This document shows, one piece after another, positions 48,455 through 60,512 of a DNA stretch of 64,000 nucleotides. The notes under the pieces are model-generated. The model was not told where the DNA came from. It did not search any database and saw nothing but the letters and a program-made list of their open reading frames with translations. Every line of letters starts with the position of its first letter. Position 1 is the first letter of the stretch. The position numbers and the translations under genes were made by a program. Source of the DNA: Margaritispora aquatica (lineage: Eukaryota > Ascomycota > Leotiomycetes > Helotiales > Discinellaceae); assembly GCA_007644065.1 (NCBI GenBank), contig VJWN01000007.1, forward strand, positions 2,944,167 to 3,008,166. The letters run 5' to 3'.

Positions 48455-49255
48455 ATGTCTAACCTCGCAATCTGGTTCCTTTTTGGTGGAGACAAGTAAG
48501 TGTTGACCAACTCTAACTGTTCAGCCCATTGACATATATAGGTCATGGAATCCATCAGATTGGACTGACTCTGATGATCGTGTTCGTGGAGGCTCTTCTA
48601 AATCAGAGCTCTTGTGTCACTCGACCGATCCGATCGCCATATTCCAAGGACTTCTTGATACCAAGACACTTGGAGGTGCCGGATTTGCATCTCAGCGAAC
48701 GACAGGTGAGGAAAGAAGCTGGGACCTGTCAAACTACGATGGCATGCTGCTGGATGTCACGAAGGGAGATGAGAAGAAGTACACTTTGATTCTAAAAGAT
48801 CAATTACTCCCTAAGAGTCCCAATGGAAGAGAACAAAGCACTGTCAGCTGGGAGTACGATTTCAAGCCAAAACAGGACGGTGAGAAGGTGTATGTGAGCT
48901 GGGATGAATTCAAGCCAACCTATAGAGGTAGAGAAAAACAGGATGTTGAGCCATTGAATCTCAAGAGTATTAAAAGAATTAGCATCATGATGCGCAGGTA
49001 CGGTTCTTTTCCTTACTAGCTGTATCCTACTGACAACCTAGTTTTTTTGCTACCCAGGAAGGGGATTTCTCGTTATCCGTCAAATCAATAGCTTCTTTCA
49101 AAAAATCTGATACCGACCATCTTGTGCCATACCAAGACGACCCGAGCAAGAGTGAACGTCCTCAATGTCCAGACTCACAGTCTTACGGAGCTCATGCAAG
49201 CGCAAATCAACAGGGATGGTTGGGACGAATTTTTGGATTCTGTGTAGGCTTGTAG
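48455..49255 (+). CDS. CIA30-domain protein (NADH:ubiquinone oxidoreductase assembly factor 30 type)
   Basis: Three exons: 48455-48495, 48542-48997 and 49042-49255 (introns 46 and 44 nt), totalling 711 nt, or 236 residues. The CIA30/NDUFAF1 domain is a galactose-binding-like beta-sandwich. The founding members help assemble mitochondrial complex I, while many fungi carry an additional non-mitochondrial paralogue. Seen: a short hydrophobic start (MSNLAIWFLFGGDK), then SWNPSDWTDSDDRVRGGSSK. Next come the domain core GGAGFASQRT, WDLSNYDGMLLDVTKGDEKK, YTLILKDQLLPKSPNGREQ and STVSWEYDF, then YVSWDEFKPTYRG. A strand with FFATQEGDFSLSVKSIASF follows the last splice. The N-terminus lacks a typical mitochondrial presequence, so a cytosolic or peripheral location is as likely as mitochondria. 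The C-terminal 45 residues are polar and end GWLGRIFGFCVGL. Confidence 0.85.
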
Positions 49256-51918
49256 CATTGAATACGATCAATGAAAATTCATTACAAACATGAGCGGTTG
49301 ACTCATGACATTTGTTCGCGACTAGTAGAAAAATCTGCAACTTTTCATACACCGTTCCGGATGCGCGGATGGCACTCGCTGGACTCTGGTATCACATGCA
49401 GCCTTGTGGTCACAGTCTCCTTTGCATGGACAATATAACAACACCCCGACTCAACATTGTTCACGAATGAGCTCACAACGGCAAGAAATTTCTCTCGACT
49501 ATCCTCTTTATTTATGCGTGTCTCGTATCGTTTACATGGAGTGGACTTAGGCTCAGCATTGAAGACCTCGAAATGAAATATATCCTTCACACACCCATCC
49601 ACCCACCCACACACCTTAAGCCATATGACGGTGTACCTATCCTTAGTAAGTGCACACGCATGCTACATGCATCCGCACCCGTCGCCTTGACCATCTCAAA
49701 GACTGTAGAGATCGTTCGCAAAGCACTTTACTACAATAACTCTTCGCCTTTTACATATGTCCGTAATTATCACGCATAGTCTCGTCAACCACTTCTCCTA
49801 TGCTGGTCCAGGGTCTGACAAATACATCCGTATTCGGATGAAAGTTACTCTTTGTCTTACCCCCGCAATCCCCCAATCCTAACCCCAGACATTAAAATCC
49901 AATACCCTTGTTTACCATTAATCCTCCCAGCTCCAACGAGTATCACCACCTCATAGCACAAACAATATGAATGTTACGATACCATTGCAAAGCAACGCAA
50001 CGCAGCACATTACCAACCAGCCAACCAGCTCCCACTTTCCCAATATCGCCAACTCTATACCCGTTGAAGGGAAACTGCCGAACGACAAGACCTCAGCTAA
50101 ACCAACCGGTCACTCCGAGCACACGAACAGCACATGCATGCCCATTCACCTCCTCAATACCTATCTGATCCTGTCTTGCCCTGCCTCAGGAACAGCAATC
50201 TTCGATTCGAGTTTCGGAACCTCAACCCCTCTTCTTTCACCCTTCTATTCAGGCTTCCATGCAGGCAGAAACAGGATGCAGCGCCATGCGTCCTGGGCTG
50301 CATATCGTGATCCACATGTGGTAGCGACACGAGGCCCACAACTTGCGACCTGCTGCATTTGTCATTCCAAGAAACTCGTAAAATGTACCTATGTACTGTT
50401 TCTCTTGGCTGCATTCCAGTCCGCAGCGCAGACTTGAGGAGGGGAAAAATAACCTCAATTAATTTTCTGGATCTATTATCTTTGAATTCAATGGCTGAAT
50501 CCTTATGTTCTTCGAAGCGATAATTGATCCATGTCATGAGAAAATTCACCAGCATGGCGCTTAATGTCCGTTTGTGTACTGTGTACCCACATTCATTTTT
50601 ACAAGATACGCACAGTCCTTTTCTCGTCCATGCCATGCCATAAATTCAAATCAGAATAGAACTCCTCTGACAAATTTGACAAAGCCCTCAATTCACCTCT
50701 CCAAGCTTCAACACCTTGGCCACCACGCCCTTTCTATTCTTCACTGACTCATCATCTCTCCGACCCGAAACTTCTTGGCGGGGAATGGAGATAGGGTATT
50801 GAGTAGCTTGTCACGATATATCCCTTTACCATTCGACACCTTTACGAGTTACGACCGCAAACATCAATTCGCCGTCGGACTTCCGCTCTATCGCCGCCTT
50901 GGTTCGGGCTTTGCTTTGCATTGAGTTGAGTGAGACCTTTGTCATCCAGCCTGCCTGCATGCATTTCATTCCCCGAGATGAGCGGGTGTCACTTATTTCA
51001 TTGAGACTTAGATGCGAAAAGCGATGTGAGGTAATGTGAGGTTCGAGATCCGGGCGGTTTTCGCTTCTACTGCAGATGATCCCGAAAATGAGGCACATCA
51101 ATCATCCCTCGTCTGCGCGATGGCGAATGTAAATACAAATACATTTATAAATTTGATTGCTTGCTTACTTGCTTGCTTGCTTGCATATAAATTCAATGGC
51201 TTCAATTCACCAGTTATTAGAGTTACCGAGCATGACATACAGAACCGCGATGGCGAGAGTTTGTTCTGGACTTTGAATCCAATTACTACTGCATGCAATG
51301 AGAGATATTTCCACGTTTGATACATACCATCTCACTCATAAGAACCTTGATGGCGTGACATGGGGGATTTATTCACCCCAGATGCGCATGTTGATTCCTC
51401 GGTTCATGGACTTCGCCTATTTTGCTATGCCCTCAAAGATTATTTGCTTGGTAGTTTGGATTTGGAATCAAATGCAAGTGCCACTGCAAGAACATGGACA
51501 AGGTCAACAAAGAGGGCGTTCTCAAAGCAGGCAATTAGTTCTCATTTCACGTACTCGCACATTGCCACTGTATCGTTCAGATGTATGATTTCATTCTTCA
51601 TTACTAACATCAAACGTCCCGATGGGGTAACACCAGCAAGCACACCCAAATACAACAAAAAAAAATCCCTAGTCCATGAGTCCCTCCCATTAGAGGAAGC
51701 GCAAAAGCAGCATGTGCTACAACGGCAGGGAATATAAACACTTTTGTTCGATAGACAACCGCCATGGGGGAAAGCAAAGCAAAGCTAGATCACTGTCCTG
51801 TTGCGACAAGCGTCCCATGTTTGATGAGGGGCAACCGAGAGGTTCCGTTTGACTTTTCCAAGTTATTTACGCCCCCAAAAGTAGCCTCCTATATTGTGTG
51901 TACGTTTTCATGACACAT
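49256..51918. other. Intergenic interval of about 2.7 kb with weak ORFs
   Basis: Two plus-strand frames deserve mention. One (49967-50437, 156 codons) follows a C/A-rich, G-poor leader ending CACAAACAATATG and has N-x-S/T sites and a short hydrophobic stretch. The other (51360-51737, 125 codons) has no supporting context. Neither shows a domain. A TTGC tetranucleotide repeat lies near 51165-51186. The right end is the 3' flank of ARG1. Confidence 0.45.
49967..50437 (+). CDS. Weak ORF with gene-like leader
   Basis: A 156-codon single frame, not recognised. Support is limited to the upstream base composition (C/A-rich with few G, as in fungal 5' leaders) and an acceptable start context. The protein is Ser/Thr/Asn-rich at the start and has Cys in CCICHSKKLVKC near the end, followed by a short hydrophobic stretch (TYVLFLLAAFQSAA). 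It may be a real lineage-specific gene, a leader of something else, or chance. Confidence 0.25.
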   Translation: MNVTIPLQSNATQHITNQPTSSHFPNIANSIPVEGKLPNDKTSAKPTGHSEHTNSTCMPIHLLNTYLILSCPASGTAIFDSSFGTSTPLLSPFYSGFHAGRNRMQRHASWAAYRDPHVVATRGPQLATCCICHSKKLVKCTYVLFLLAAFQSAAQT

Positions 51919-53488
51919 CTACATCTTCTCTCCCTTGGCGACCTTGGCCTCGCCAAACTTCTTGATTCGGATGGCTTGGACGAGGATGAAACCCTCGGTG
52001 CTGTTGCGTGTTAGTAAATGCAACGGGCCAACACACATAATCATTTCACTTACCTCTCTGGAGAAAATGCACCGATCTCATCCATAGAACTCTCGCTAGC
52101 ATCGTACAACTTCTCGGTCTCAGAGCTACGTCCAAGAACAGTGAAAGTTCCCTTGTAGACACGGCACCTAACTTGTCCGTTGACAGTCTTTTGACTGGCA
52201 ATGATAGACTCCTCGAGGAACTCACGCTCTGGAGAGAAGTACAAACCATTGTACAAAATCTTGGCGTAGTTGAATGTGACGAACTGGTCACGGAGAGCAC
52301 GAACCTCACGGTCAAGAACCAGACCCTCGAGATCAATGTGTGCAGAGCGGAGACAAGTCAAGCCAGGAGTCTCGTAGCAACCTCGGGACTTCAAGCCGAT
52401 GAATCTGTTCTCGACAATATCAATACGTCCTACACCGTTGCGGCGAGCGATGGCGTTGGCCTCAAGGAAAAGCTTCACTGGGTCGGTGACACTCTCGCCC
52501 TTTGCGGTGACCAACTTGGTTGGAAGACCCTTCTCGAAGAAGATGGTGAAGTCCTCAGGAGCATCTGGTGCCTTCAATGGGTCGATAGTCAACTTCCACA
52601 TATCGGCAGGAGGGGTGATATCTGGGTCCTCCAAGATACCAGCCTCATAACTGCAGTGTGCCATGTTCTCGTCCATGCTCCATGGCTTGCCCTTTGTGCT
52701 GCTAACAGGGATACCGGCAGATGCAGCGTAGTCGAGGAGATCATTACGACCGGCGAAGCGCTCGTAAAACTCCTTCATTCTCCATGGTGCAATGACCTTG
52801 ATGGTTGGTTGCAGAGCATAGAATCCAAGCTCGAATCTAACTTGATCGTTACCCTTTCCTGTGCAGCCGTGGGAGACGGCGAAGCAGCCTTCCTTCTGGG
52901 CAACCTTGATCTGAGCTCGTGCAATGACTGGACGAGCGAGGGATGTTCCTGGCAGAAGTTAGGATTGTCGAATCTGGTCAGAATTAGAGGTCTTACCAAG
53001 AAGGTAAACGTTCTCGTAGATAGCATTGCACTGGATTGCTGGGAAGCAGAGCTCCTCAACGAATTCACGCTTGAGATCCTCGACGTAGCATGCAACAGCT
53101 CCAATCTTCAAGGCCTTGGCCTTAGCAGCCTCGAAATCCTCTACAAATGATCAGCGTAGTCTCAAATTATACAATATAAACACTTACCTTCCTGTCCAAC
53201 ATCTGCCATAAAGCAAACGACCTACGTGATTGTCAATAACCATTTTGTTCTATCGTTCAGAGTTATATTTACATCGTATCCCTTCTCAATCAACCAAGCC
53301 ACTACCCCGCCATTAGTTTTGCTTTTTGCATTAAATGGTCGTACAGAACTTACAGATACAGCTGGTATCCAAACCTCCAGAGTACGCAAGACAGACCTGT
53401 TGAAACTCTGGTCAGCCCATTCCCTCACGTCTACCCCTCTTCACCGCCGCGGGGTTGTGACTCAAGTACTCACCTTGTCCTTTGCCAT
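51919..53488 (-). CDS. ARG1: Argininosuccinate synthase
   Basis: Seven exons: 53488-53474, 53396-53354, 53301-53273, 53221-53188, 53140-52997, 52948-52054 and 52000-51919, totalling 1242 nt, or 413 residues, the usual family length. The enzyme joins citrulline and aspartate with ATP to make argininosuccinate in cytosolic arginine synthesis. The ATP pyrophosphatase P-loop AYSGGLDTS lies at residues 9-17 and is split from the initiator by intron 1. Other hallmarks are [37 protein letters not shown] (substrate and ATP contacts), [32 protein letters not shown] and SRGCYETPG. Five small exons at the 5' end were joined by frame and consensus; every junction restores family sequence. A perfect TGACTCA box lies in intron 1 (see separate entry). 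In the gene order, the 3' end of beta-tubulin lies upstream, about 0.85 kb away. Confidence 0.96.
53458..53464 (+). promoter_or_regulatory. TGACTCA box (Gcn4/CPC1-type) inside ARG1 intron 1
   Basis: The heptamer matches the consensus bound by Gcn4 in yeast and CPC1 in Neurospora, which activate amino-acid biosynthesis genes under starvation. It lies 24-30 bases downstream of the ARG1 ATG, within the 77-nt first intron. The same heptamer also occurs elsewhere in the window (about 49303 and 50745) outside any promoter, so chance cannot be excluded. Confidence 0.4.
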
Positions 53489-54343
53489 ATTGGTGATTGT
53501 ATGCGGTAATATTGAATTTGAGTTTGTGAAGATAGCAGAAGCTCAGACAGGTATTTCGTCTGCTTTGGACAATGTAAATGGAGAAGTAAAAATCAATTGA
53601 GTTGGAATGCAGAGAAATTGGACTTTGTAAACAAAATCTTTTTGATCAGTCGAAGCTTATCTTTTTAGCGTCTTCTCCGATAACGCTGAGCCGCGACGAG
53701 GGGTAAAACCAGGGGCTAAGTTTTTAATCCTGTTGACCCTTACAACTACTCCACCAGGACGTATAAAGCTAAGAAAATTAGTACGAAAATATAGCTAACA
53801 TCCATATTTTTCTGCTGGGCGCATTAGATTTCCTTGATATCATATGGTCGAATTTTTATACAGTTTCTAAGATCGTTGTGTACAAGTCAACATCGGTCGC
53901 TTAACCTCCCCGTCTTCGGTTCAAGCATCTGCAGAGAAAAATTTCCTTAGGCGTGTGAAAATGCCACCATTCTAACGTCATCCAATGCAAAAAGAAATTT
54001 CCTGTTGCAGAAACAGATGCTAGATGGTCACAGTGTAACTTTCCATAGGCTCGTTAGTGTGGGGAAGCTCCATTGCATGGCAGATGCGCATCCGTAAGAT
54101 GCTGGAGCAGATAAGTGGAGTGAAGGGGTCTTGATTCACTAACAACCTGAGCATTGCTATGAACAGCCCGGCATTGGAGGTATTACCTCCAAGCATTCTC
54201 CTAATAACACCTTGCTATCAAAGTGACAGACGAAAAGAACGCTTCGCTACACGCCATCGAACATTATAAACCTTGCCAAGAATATGTCTAGCCATGACTT
54301 TCATCAATGCCGGCCAATTAAGCTGGCAGAGCGTTCGTCACAT
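53489..54343. other. ARG1 promoter and beta-tubulin 3' flank
   Basis: A spacer of 855 bases between two minus-strand genes. No ORF of note and no further TGACTCA box was seen in it. Confidence 0.6.
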
Positions 54344-56025
54344 CTAATCCTCTTGCTCAGCTGGAGCCTCGTCCTCATACTCCTCCTCACCCTCAGAGAC
54401 AGAGGCCTCTTGGTATTGTTGATACTCAGAAACCAAATCGTTCATGTTGGACTCAGCCTCAGTGAACTCCATCTCGTCCATACCCTCTCCAGTATACCAA
54501 TGCAAGAAAGCCTTTCTTTTGAACATGGCAGTGAATTGATCACCAACACGCTTGAAGAGCTCCTGGATCGAGGTTGAGTTTCCGACGAAGGTGGAGGACA
54601 TCTTGAGGCCACGGGGTGGGATAGAGCAGAGAGCAGTTTGCACGTTGTTGGGAATCCACTCAACAAAGTAGGATGAGTTCTTGTTCTGGACATTGCGCAT
54701 CTGATCCTCGACTTCCTTCATGGAGACCTTTCCACGGCTAGGACCTGTTAGAATGATGATGAAAAAAGTGGATATCGGTGACTTACAAGATAGCAGAGCA
54801 AGTGAGGTAACGACCGTTGCGGAAATCAGAAGCAGCCATCATGTTCTTTGGGTCGAACATTTGTTGGGTCAACTCTGGAACGGTGACAGCACGGAAAGAG
54901 TGAGCACCACGGCTGGTCAGAGGGGCGAATCCAACCATGAAGAAATGAAGACGTGGGAAGGGAACCATGTTGACAGCCAACTTTCGGAGATCGGAGTTGA
55001 GTTGACCTGGGAAACGAAGACAGGTGGTGACACCAGACATGACTGCAGAAACCAAGTGGTTAAGATCTCCGTAAGATGGGTTGGAGAGCTTAAGAGTTCG
55101 CATGCAGATGTCGTAGAGAGCCTCGTTATCAATACAGAAAGTCTCGTCGGAGTTCTCAACCAATTGATGGATGGAGAGGGTAGCGTTATATGGCTCGACA
55201 ACGGTATCAGAAACCTTTGGTGAAGGGACAACAGAGAAGGTAGCCATCATTCGGTCTGGGAATTCCTCGCGGATCTTGGAGATCAAAAGCGTACCCATAC
55301 CAGCACCAGTTCCACCACCAAGAGAGTGGGTAATTTGGAAACCTTGCAGGCAGTCACATCCCTCAGCCTCCCGACGGACAACATCAAGAACCTGGTCGAC
55401 AAGCTCGGCACCCTCAGTGTAATGTCCCTTAGCCCAGTTGTTACCAGCACCAGATTGGCCGAAAACGAAGTTATCGGGACGGAAGAGTTGACCGAATGGA
55501 CCAGCGCGGACAGCATCCATAGTTCCTGGCTCCAAATCGACGAGGACAGCACGGGGAACATACTTGTTGCCAGAAGCCTAAGGTCGTTAGCAGGTTTCTA
55601 TATGCAATAATTTAGAGCTCTTACCTCGTTGAAGTAGACGTTCATGCGCTCCAGTTGAAGATCAGAGGTACCATTGTAGCTGTATAGAAATTAGCCTTGA
55701 CACGTTCAATCGCTCAAAGGATTTGTTGCCTACACTCCTGAGCCATCAAGACCATGCTCGCCAGAGATGGTTTGCCTAAACCAAATATTAGTTCTGTTTA
55801 TCCTACTTGGCTTTCCCAAGCTGTGCGAGGCACACACCAGAAAGCAGCACCGATTTGGTTACCACATTGGCCGGTTTGGAGATGGACCTGTACAACGAAT
55901 ACAACGGATCAGCAAATGTTGTCTTTTGTAGTGGGGTCATTTCAGGGGTACCGCAGACGCGTCGAGAATCCAGCAGAACCAGCAGAAACTCGAGGGGTAG
56001 GTTGCTGACTTACAATTTCACGCAT
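54344..56025 (-). CDS. TUB2: Beta-tubulin
   Basis: Six exons: 56025-56014, 55887-55838, 55775-55734, 55679-55625, 55577-54787 and 54737-54344, totalling 1344 nt, or 447 residues. It forms the alpha/beta heterodimer of microtubules and binds exchangeable GTP. Seen: the start MREI (the tubulin mRNA autoregulation tetrapeptide), [18 protein letters not shown], the GTP-binding [10 protein letters not shown] at about 140-149, and an acidic tail [17 protein letters not shown]. The cluster of four tiny exons at the 5' end is typical of filamentous ascomycetes. The last acceptor is the second AG (gtcctag), which restores [14 protein letters not shown]; the first AG would give a stop. Residues linked to benzimidazole response are H6, Y50, F167, E198, F200 and L240, all in the usual sensitive state. 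It is divergently transcribed from GCN20. Confidence 0.98.
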
Positions 56026-56403
56026 GTTGATGTTTGAGAATTCGGTCTGAGGTTGATGTTTGTAGGTTTGTATGCGAAGGGTTGAGGAATGTAAAGAGGT
56101 TGAAAGCTGGAGCTTGTCGATGGAGAGTGGATGTGGATGTGTTGTGGGTAGCGGTGAAGACCTTCCTGTTCTGCGCCAACCAAAATGAAGCTAGCCTTGT
56201 TTACAAACTCAGGAACCAACCAAAAGGGGTGACCCATATTTATCTTGACAATCACGTGATTTATACACTATTTCGAATGAAGAACTTGTACATGTCTGAA
56301 CAACTCTTCGCTGCCGACCATAGTCTACCTGACACAGGTTTGACAACTGTGATTATACCAACACAATAAGCTTTTAAAGAAAGAGTAATCATCACACGCA
56401 GTC
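56026..56403. promoter_or_regulatory. Divergent promoter shared by beta-tubulin and GCN20
   Basis: These 378 bases separate the start codons of beta-tubulin (-) and GCN20 (+). Both 5' leaders and both core promoters must fit here. No repeat or ORF of note; individual sites were not assigned. Confidence 0.6.
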
Positions 56404-58920
56404 ATGGAGTCCGAGATCAAGGCCTTAATGCCAAATATTGACCCTGTGTTGTCTGAGTATTCGGTTGGCTACCTCAACCATGCAGTCAATGCCTATGTTC
56501 CAGACTCAGAATCAGTTTCTCCTTTCGCTGAAGCCGAAGCTTCTATCACAGCACTTCTAATTTCTGCATCTGGGGATCCATCACCAGAAAATGAGGCTAA
56601 ACTAAGCCAGCTAGTGGAGAAATGGGTGCAAAAGATCAGTGCTCATCACGAGGCAAATGGACAACGAACGCAGGTCTCATCGGCCGCCAGGAGGTTAGAC
56701 CAGACTATCCAGGTGGGAGCCCAAAGGAACATGTCATCGACGCTTGGAGTTTCCACCGGAGGAGTAGATTTAGAGTCAGCAAACACGAGGAAGCTAGAAT
56801 CGAAAGTTGACAGGAAGAAGTTGGAAAAGGCAGAGCGCAAAATCGCTGCCAAACAGAGCAAAAAAACCTATAAAGTTGTTGAATACGAGGCTTCCAAACT
56901 CCTTAACCAAACTGATGATGCTCAATCATACGAGGAGTTCTTCATGGCGGTTAATCCCCTTCAACTCGGCAACGCTCAAGGTCAAAAGAGCAAAGATATC
57001 AAGCTTGATAGCATCGATGTCACTATTGGCGGCTTAAGAATCTTGACAGATACCACCTTAACCTTGGCCTATGGTCGAAGATATGGTTTAGTTGGTCAAA
57101 ACGGTATCGGAAAGTCTACTCTTTTAAGAGCACTCGCCCGAAGAGAATTGGCAATTCCAACCCATATTTCCATTTTACATGTGGAGCAAGAGGTTTGTTG
57201 TTCCAGCTGTATATTTTGATTATCAGACTTTTGACACTATGTACTAGATTTCTGGAGATGACACATCTGCACTACAAGCTGTGTTGGACGCAGACGTTTG
57301 GCGCAAGCATCTCCTGGCACAGCAAATCGTAAGTTTGATCATTTTATCACTCAAAGTCACTTTTCAATCTGTACAAGAGTGTGCACATTTTTGAAAAGTT
57401 AATATTTGTCCCATGTGTCTTTTGGCGATTTTCCTAAGAACTTGGTTTTGTCATTGAAGATGTTACTTTTCAGTTCTTTCTTCATCACGCTCGTATTATA
57501 AAGATAGTTTCAGTGCTAACGCACAACCTAGAAAATTGGTAAACAACTTTCAGACCTTGAGGCAGAGCGGGTAGGCATGGCCGATACTGCTGTAGATGCT
57601 GAAAGGCTTGATCGTGAGCGAGAAGGTTTGGATCAAACTCTGGGAGACATTCAATCCAAGCTGGCCGAAATGGAATCCGACAAAGCCGAACCTAGAGCTG
57701 CTTCCATTCTTGCCGGTCTCGGTTTCTCCCCCGAACGCCAGCAGTTCGCTACAAAGACCTTCTCAGGAGGTTGGCGCATGCGTCTTGCATTGGCAAGAGC
57801 ACTGTTCTGCGAGCCTGATCTCTTACTTCTTGACGAACCGTCTAACATGTTGGATGTCCCATCCATCACTTTCTTGGCAAATTATCTCCAAGGTTATCCA
57901 AGTACCGTCCTAGTAGTTTCTCACGACAGAGCCTTCCTGAACGAAGTCGCCACAGATATCGTGCATCAACACTCTGAGCGTTTGGACTACTACAAGGGAG
58001 CTAATTTCGAATCTTTCTATGCTAGTAAAGAGGAGCGACGCAAGACAGCTAAGCGAGAATACGAAAATCAAATGGCACAGAGAGCACATCTCCAAGCTTT
58101 CATTGACAAATTCAGATACAACGCTGCAAAGTCATCTGAAGCACAATCTAGAATCAAGAAGCTCGAGAAGATGCCCGTACTAGAAGCACCTGAGAGCGAG
58201 TACACTGTTCATTTCAAGTTCCCTGATGTCGAGAAACTTTCACCTCCTATTGTGCAAATGACCGATGTGTCATTTGGCTACACCAAGGACAAACCACTTT
58301 TACGAAACGTAGACCTCGACGTACAACTCGACTCTCGAATTGGTATCGTTGGGCCTAACGGAGCTGGTAAAACAACTGTTCTCAAACTCCTTATAGGCAA
58401 GCTTTCACCAACCAGTGGCCTTATTTCCCAAAACCCACGTCTACGAATCGGTTTCTTTGCCCAACATCACGTCGATGCCTTAGACCTGACCACCAGCGCT
58501 GTCGGCTTCATGGCCAAGACATACCCTGGAAAGCAAGACGAAGATTATCGTCGTCATCTTGGTGCCTTTGGTATCACCGGTATGACCGGTCTACAAAAGA
58601 TGGAGCTCCTTTCTGGAGGTCAAAAGTCTCGTGTCGCCTTTGCTTGCTTGTCCCTCCAGAACCCACACATTCTTGTTCTCGACGAACCTTCTAATCACTT
58701 GGATATCGAGGCAATGGACGCTCTCAGTACGGCACTGAATCAATTCCAGGGTGGTGTGCTCATGGTTTCTCACGACGTTACAATGCTGCAGACTGTGTGT
58801 AAGAGTCTTTGGGTATGTGACAATGGTACGGTGGAGAAGTTCCCTGGCGATGTACAGGCATACAAGAAACGTATCACCGCACAAGCAGACGCGAGTGGTG
58901 TCGCGGCTGTTCAGAAATAG
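56404..58920 (+). CDS. GCN20: ABC-F ATPase Gcn20
   Basis: Three exons: 56404-57192, 57248-57328 and 57532-58920 (introns 55 and 203 nt), totalling 2259 nt, or 752 residues, the family's normal length. Gcn20 is a soluble ABC-F protein that binds Gcn1 on ribosomes and helps activate the Gcn2 kinase when uncharged tRNA accumulates. The N-terminal 190 residues are the Gcn1-binding part, with a Lys/Arg/Glu helix (RKLESKVDRKKLEKAERK). ABC domain 1 has Walker A GQNGIGKST at about 231-239, signature FSGGWRMRLALARA and Walker B LLLLDEPSNMLD. A charged linker region (SKEERRKTAKREYENQMAQR) separates the halves. ABC domain 2 has Walker A GPNGAGKTT, signature LSGGQKSRVAFA, Walker B ILVLDEPSNHLD and the H-loop VSHD. 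There are no membrane segments, as expected for ABC-F. Confidence 0.96.
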
Positions 58921-60512
58921 GATACTCAATAGATCAAATTCTGAGCTACACTAAAAACGTCTATGAAATGTGACGCTTTCAAAATACGCATTTTGAGTGA
59001 CCTGTGCCAACCATCTCTAATGTTCATATCTCCCGACCTTTGTGGCCAGTACCTACATCTATTATTGCATCACCATAAATTATCAGAAGTTACCCAATGT
59101 GCATAATTTTGGAATAGTCGCTACTGCATCCATTTCACCCCCAGTAGCACATGCGAGGCTAAAGTTGGAAGTTATGTAGGTATTCTGGTCGGCCGATAAA
59201 GATGAGTTTCTATTATTAGTGTTTGTGTGCCAACATGCAGCCCTGTGGTGTTTGCATGCACTCTCCCTGCTCGTGCATACATCCAGCTCACCACCACACG
59301 ACAGCTGCATGGAATCGCGGCTGTTGGAAATCTGATGATATTTTAGAACCACAAGTTCTAGCTTGTGATTTTCAGCGCCAGGTGGTATTGTTCACTTAGC
59401 GCAGTTCTTTAGGTGTGGTAATGGGGACTTTTGGTTTGCAGCAGAGTCTGCATTAGTGAAGAGCATGGAAGCTGAATGCTACGTTGCATGAATATTCCAT
59501 TGGGTATGAATAGATAATCCAAATCATAAAAATGAGTAGTTAAAACGAATAAAGCATCGCTCACGAGATAGGACTCACTTCTTTGTGCCATGCAGTTTAG
59601 ACTCCTTCGGTCACTTTCCAAGGAGTTCAAGCAAGCAAAGCAAAGCTTGTTTAGCTCTGTGTATTCAACTTTGCATAATGAGATGGAAAAGAAGCAATTT
59701 CTTGTCATAGACACATCATGCAATTTGCGCCAAATAATATTATAGTGAGGAAGTGTGCACATCCTACCCGGGGTTGATCTTGATAGCCTGAGCCAGACAA
59801 TCTCAAGTACAAGATTTTTCCGACTATGCTTTTATAGGAAAGTTCTGCTGCAGGGAATATATTGTCATCGAACTAATATAGGATCAAGCGTCAAGACTTG
59901 CTCCCCTACCTAGTGTCTAAGTGTAGATCATGATTACCCACAGTGGAAGGGAACGCTCAGAGAAAGAGCCGAACTGAACGAATCAAGAATAGCTTCAATG
60001 AACCGCAAGAAACATAGCATAACTAGTGTTTAGTTAAAGTCAAGTGTAGAATATCCCGAAGCCAAGGGATTCGAAAATTCGATCATCATGAACGAATGAA
60101 TATTCAAGTTCTATCTCACACTCACAACGAAAATCCCACTCGCAGCAAAGATTCCCAAAATAAACATTTGCTTTCAATTACATATTTTCCTTACCTCGAA
60201 CTGAGAGAGGTCTCCAAAGTCGTTCGTCTTTTCCTCTTGAAGATAGTTCTTTGTGGGAGCAAGACTGTCAGCCACAGAAGTACGTCTTCGGGTCTCACTT
60301 ACCTGTTGTCTACTCGTGTAACAATGTCAAGAAAGACCGAAAGCTAACCTTCTTTCATGCATAAGACATAGTAGACAATCTGAATATAGAGTAGCACTGT
60401 CTCCATCCTCGCATTGCTTATTCTCCTGCATTTCGACTGATCTGGAACCCTAGGCAACCTCTAATTCAAGCATGTTTTTTTCTCTCTTTCCGAAACTCCC
60501 ACCTTCTTACAC
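58921..60512. other. Convergent intergenic region of about 1.6 kb
   Basis: This lies between the 3' ends of GCN20 (+) and the dioxygenase (-). Short ORFs only; nothing recognised. Confidence 0.6.

Noticed and set aside
52173..53150. 325-codon plus-strand ORF antisense to ARG1
   Set aside because: It is the shadow of the conserved argininosuccinate synthase exons on the minus strand; its protein shows no family features.
54720..55223. 167-codon plus-strand ORF antisense to beta-tubulin
   Set aside because: It mirrors strongly biased codons of the tubulin exon and has no domain.
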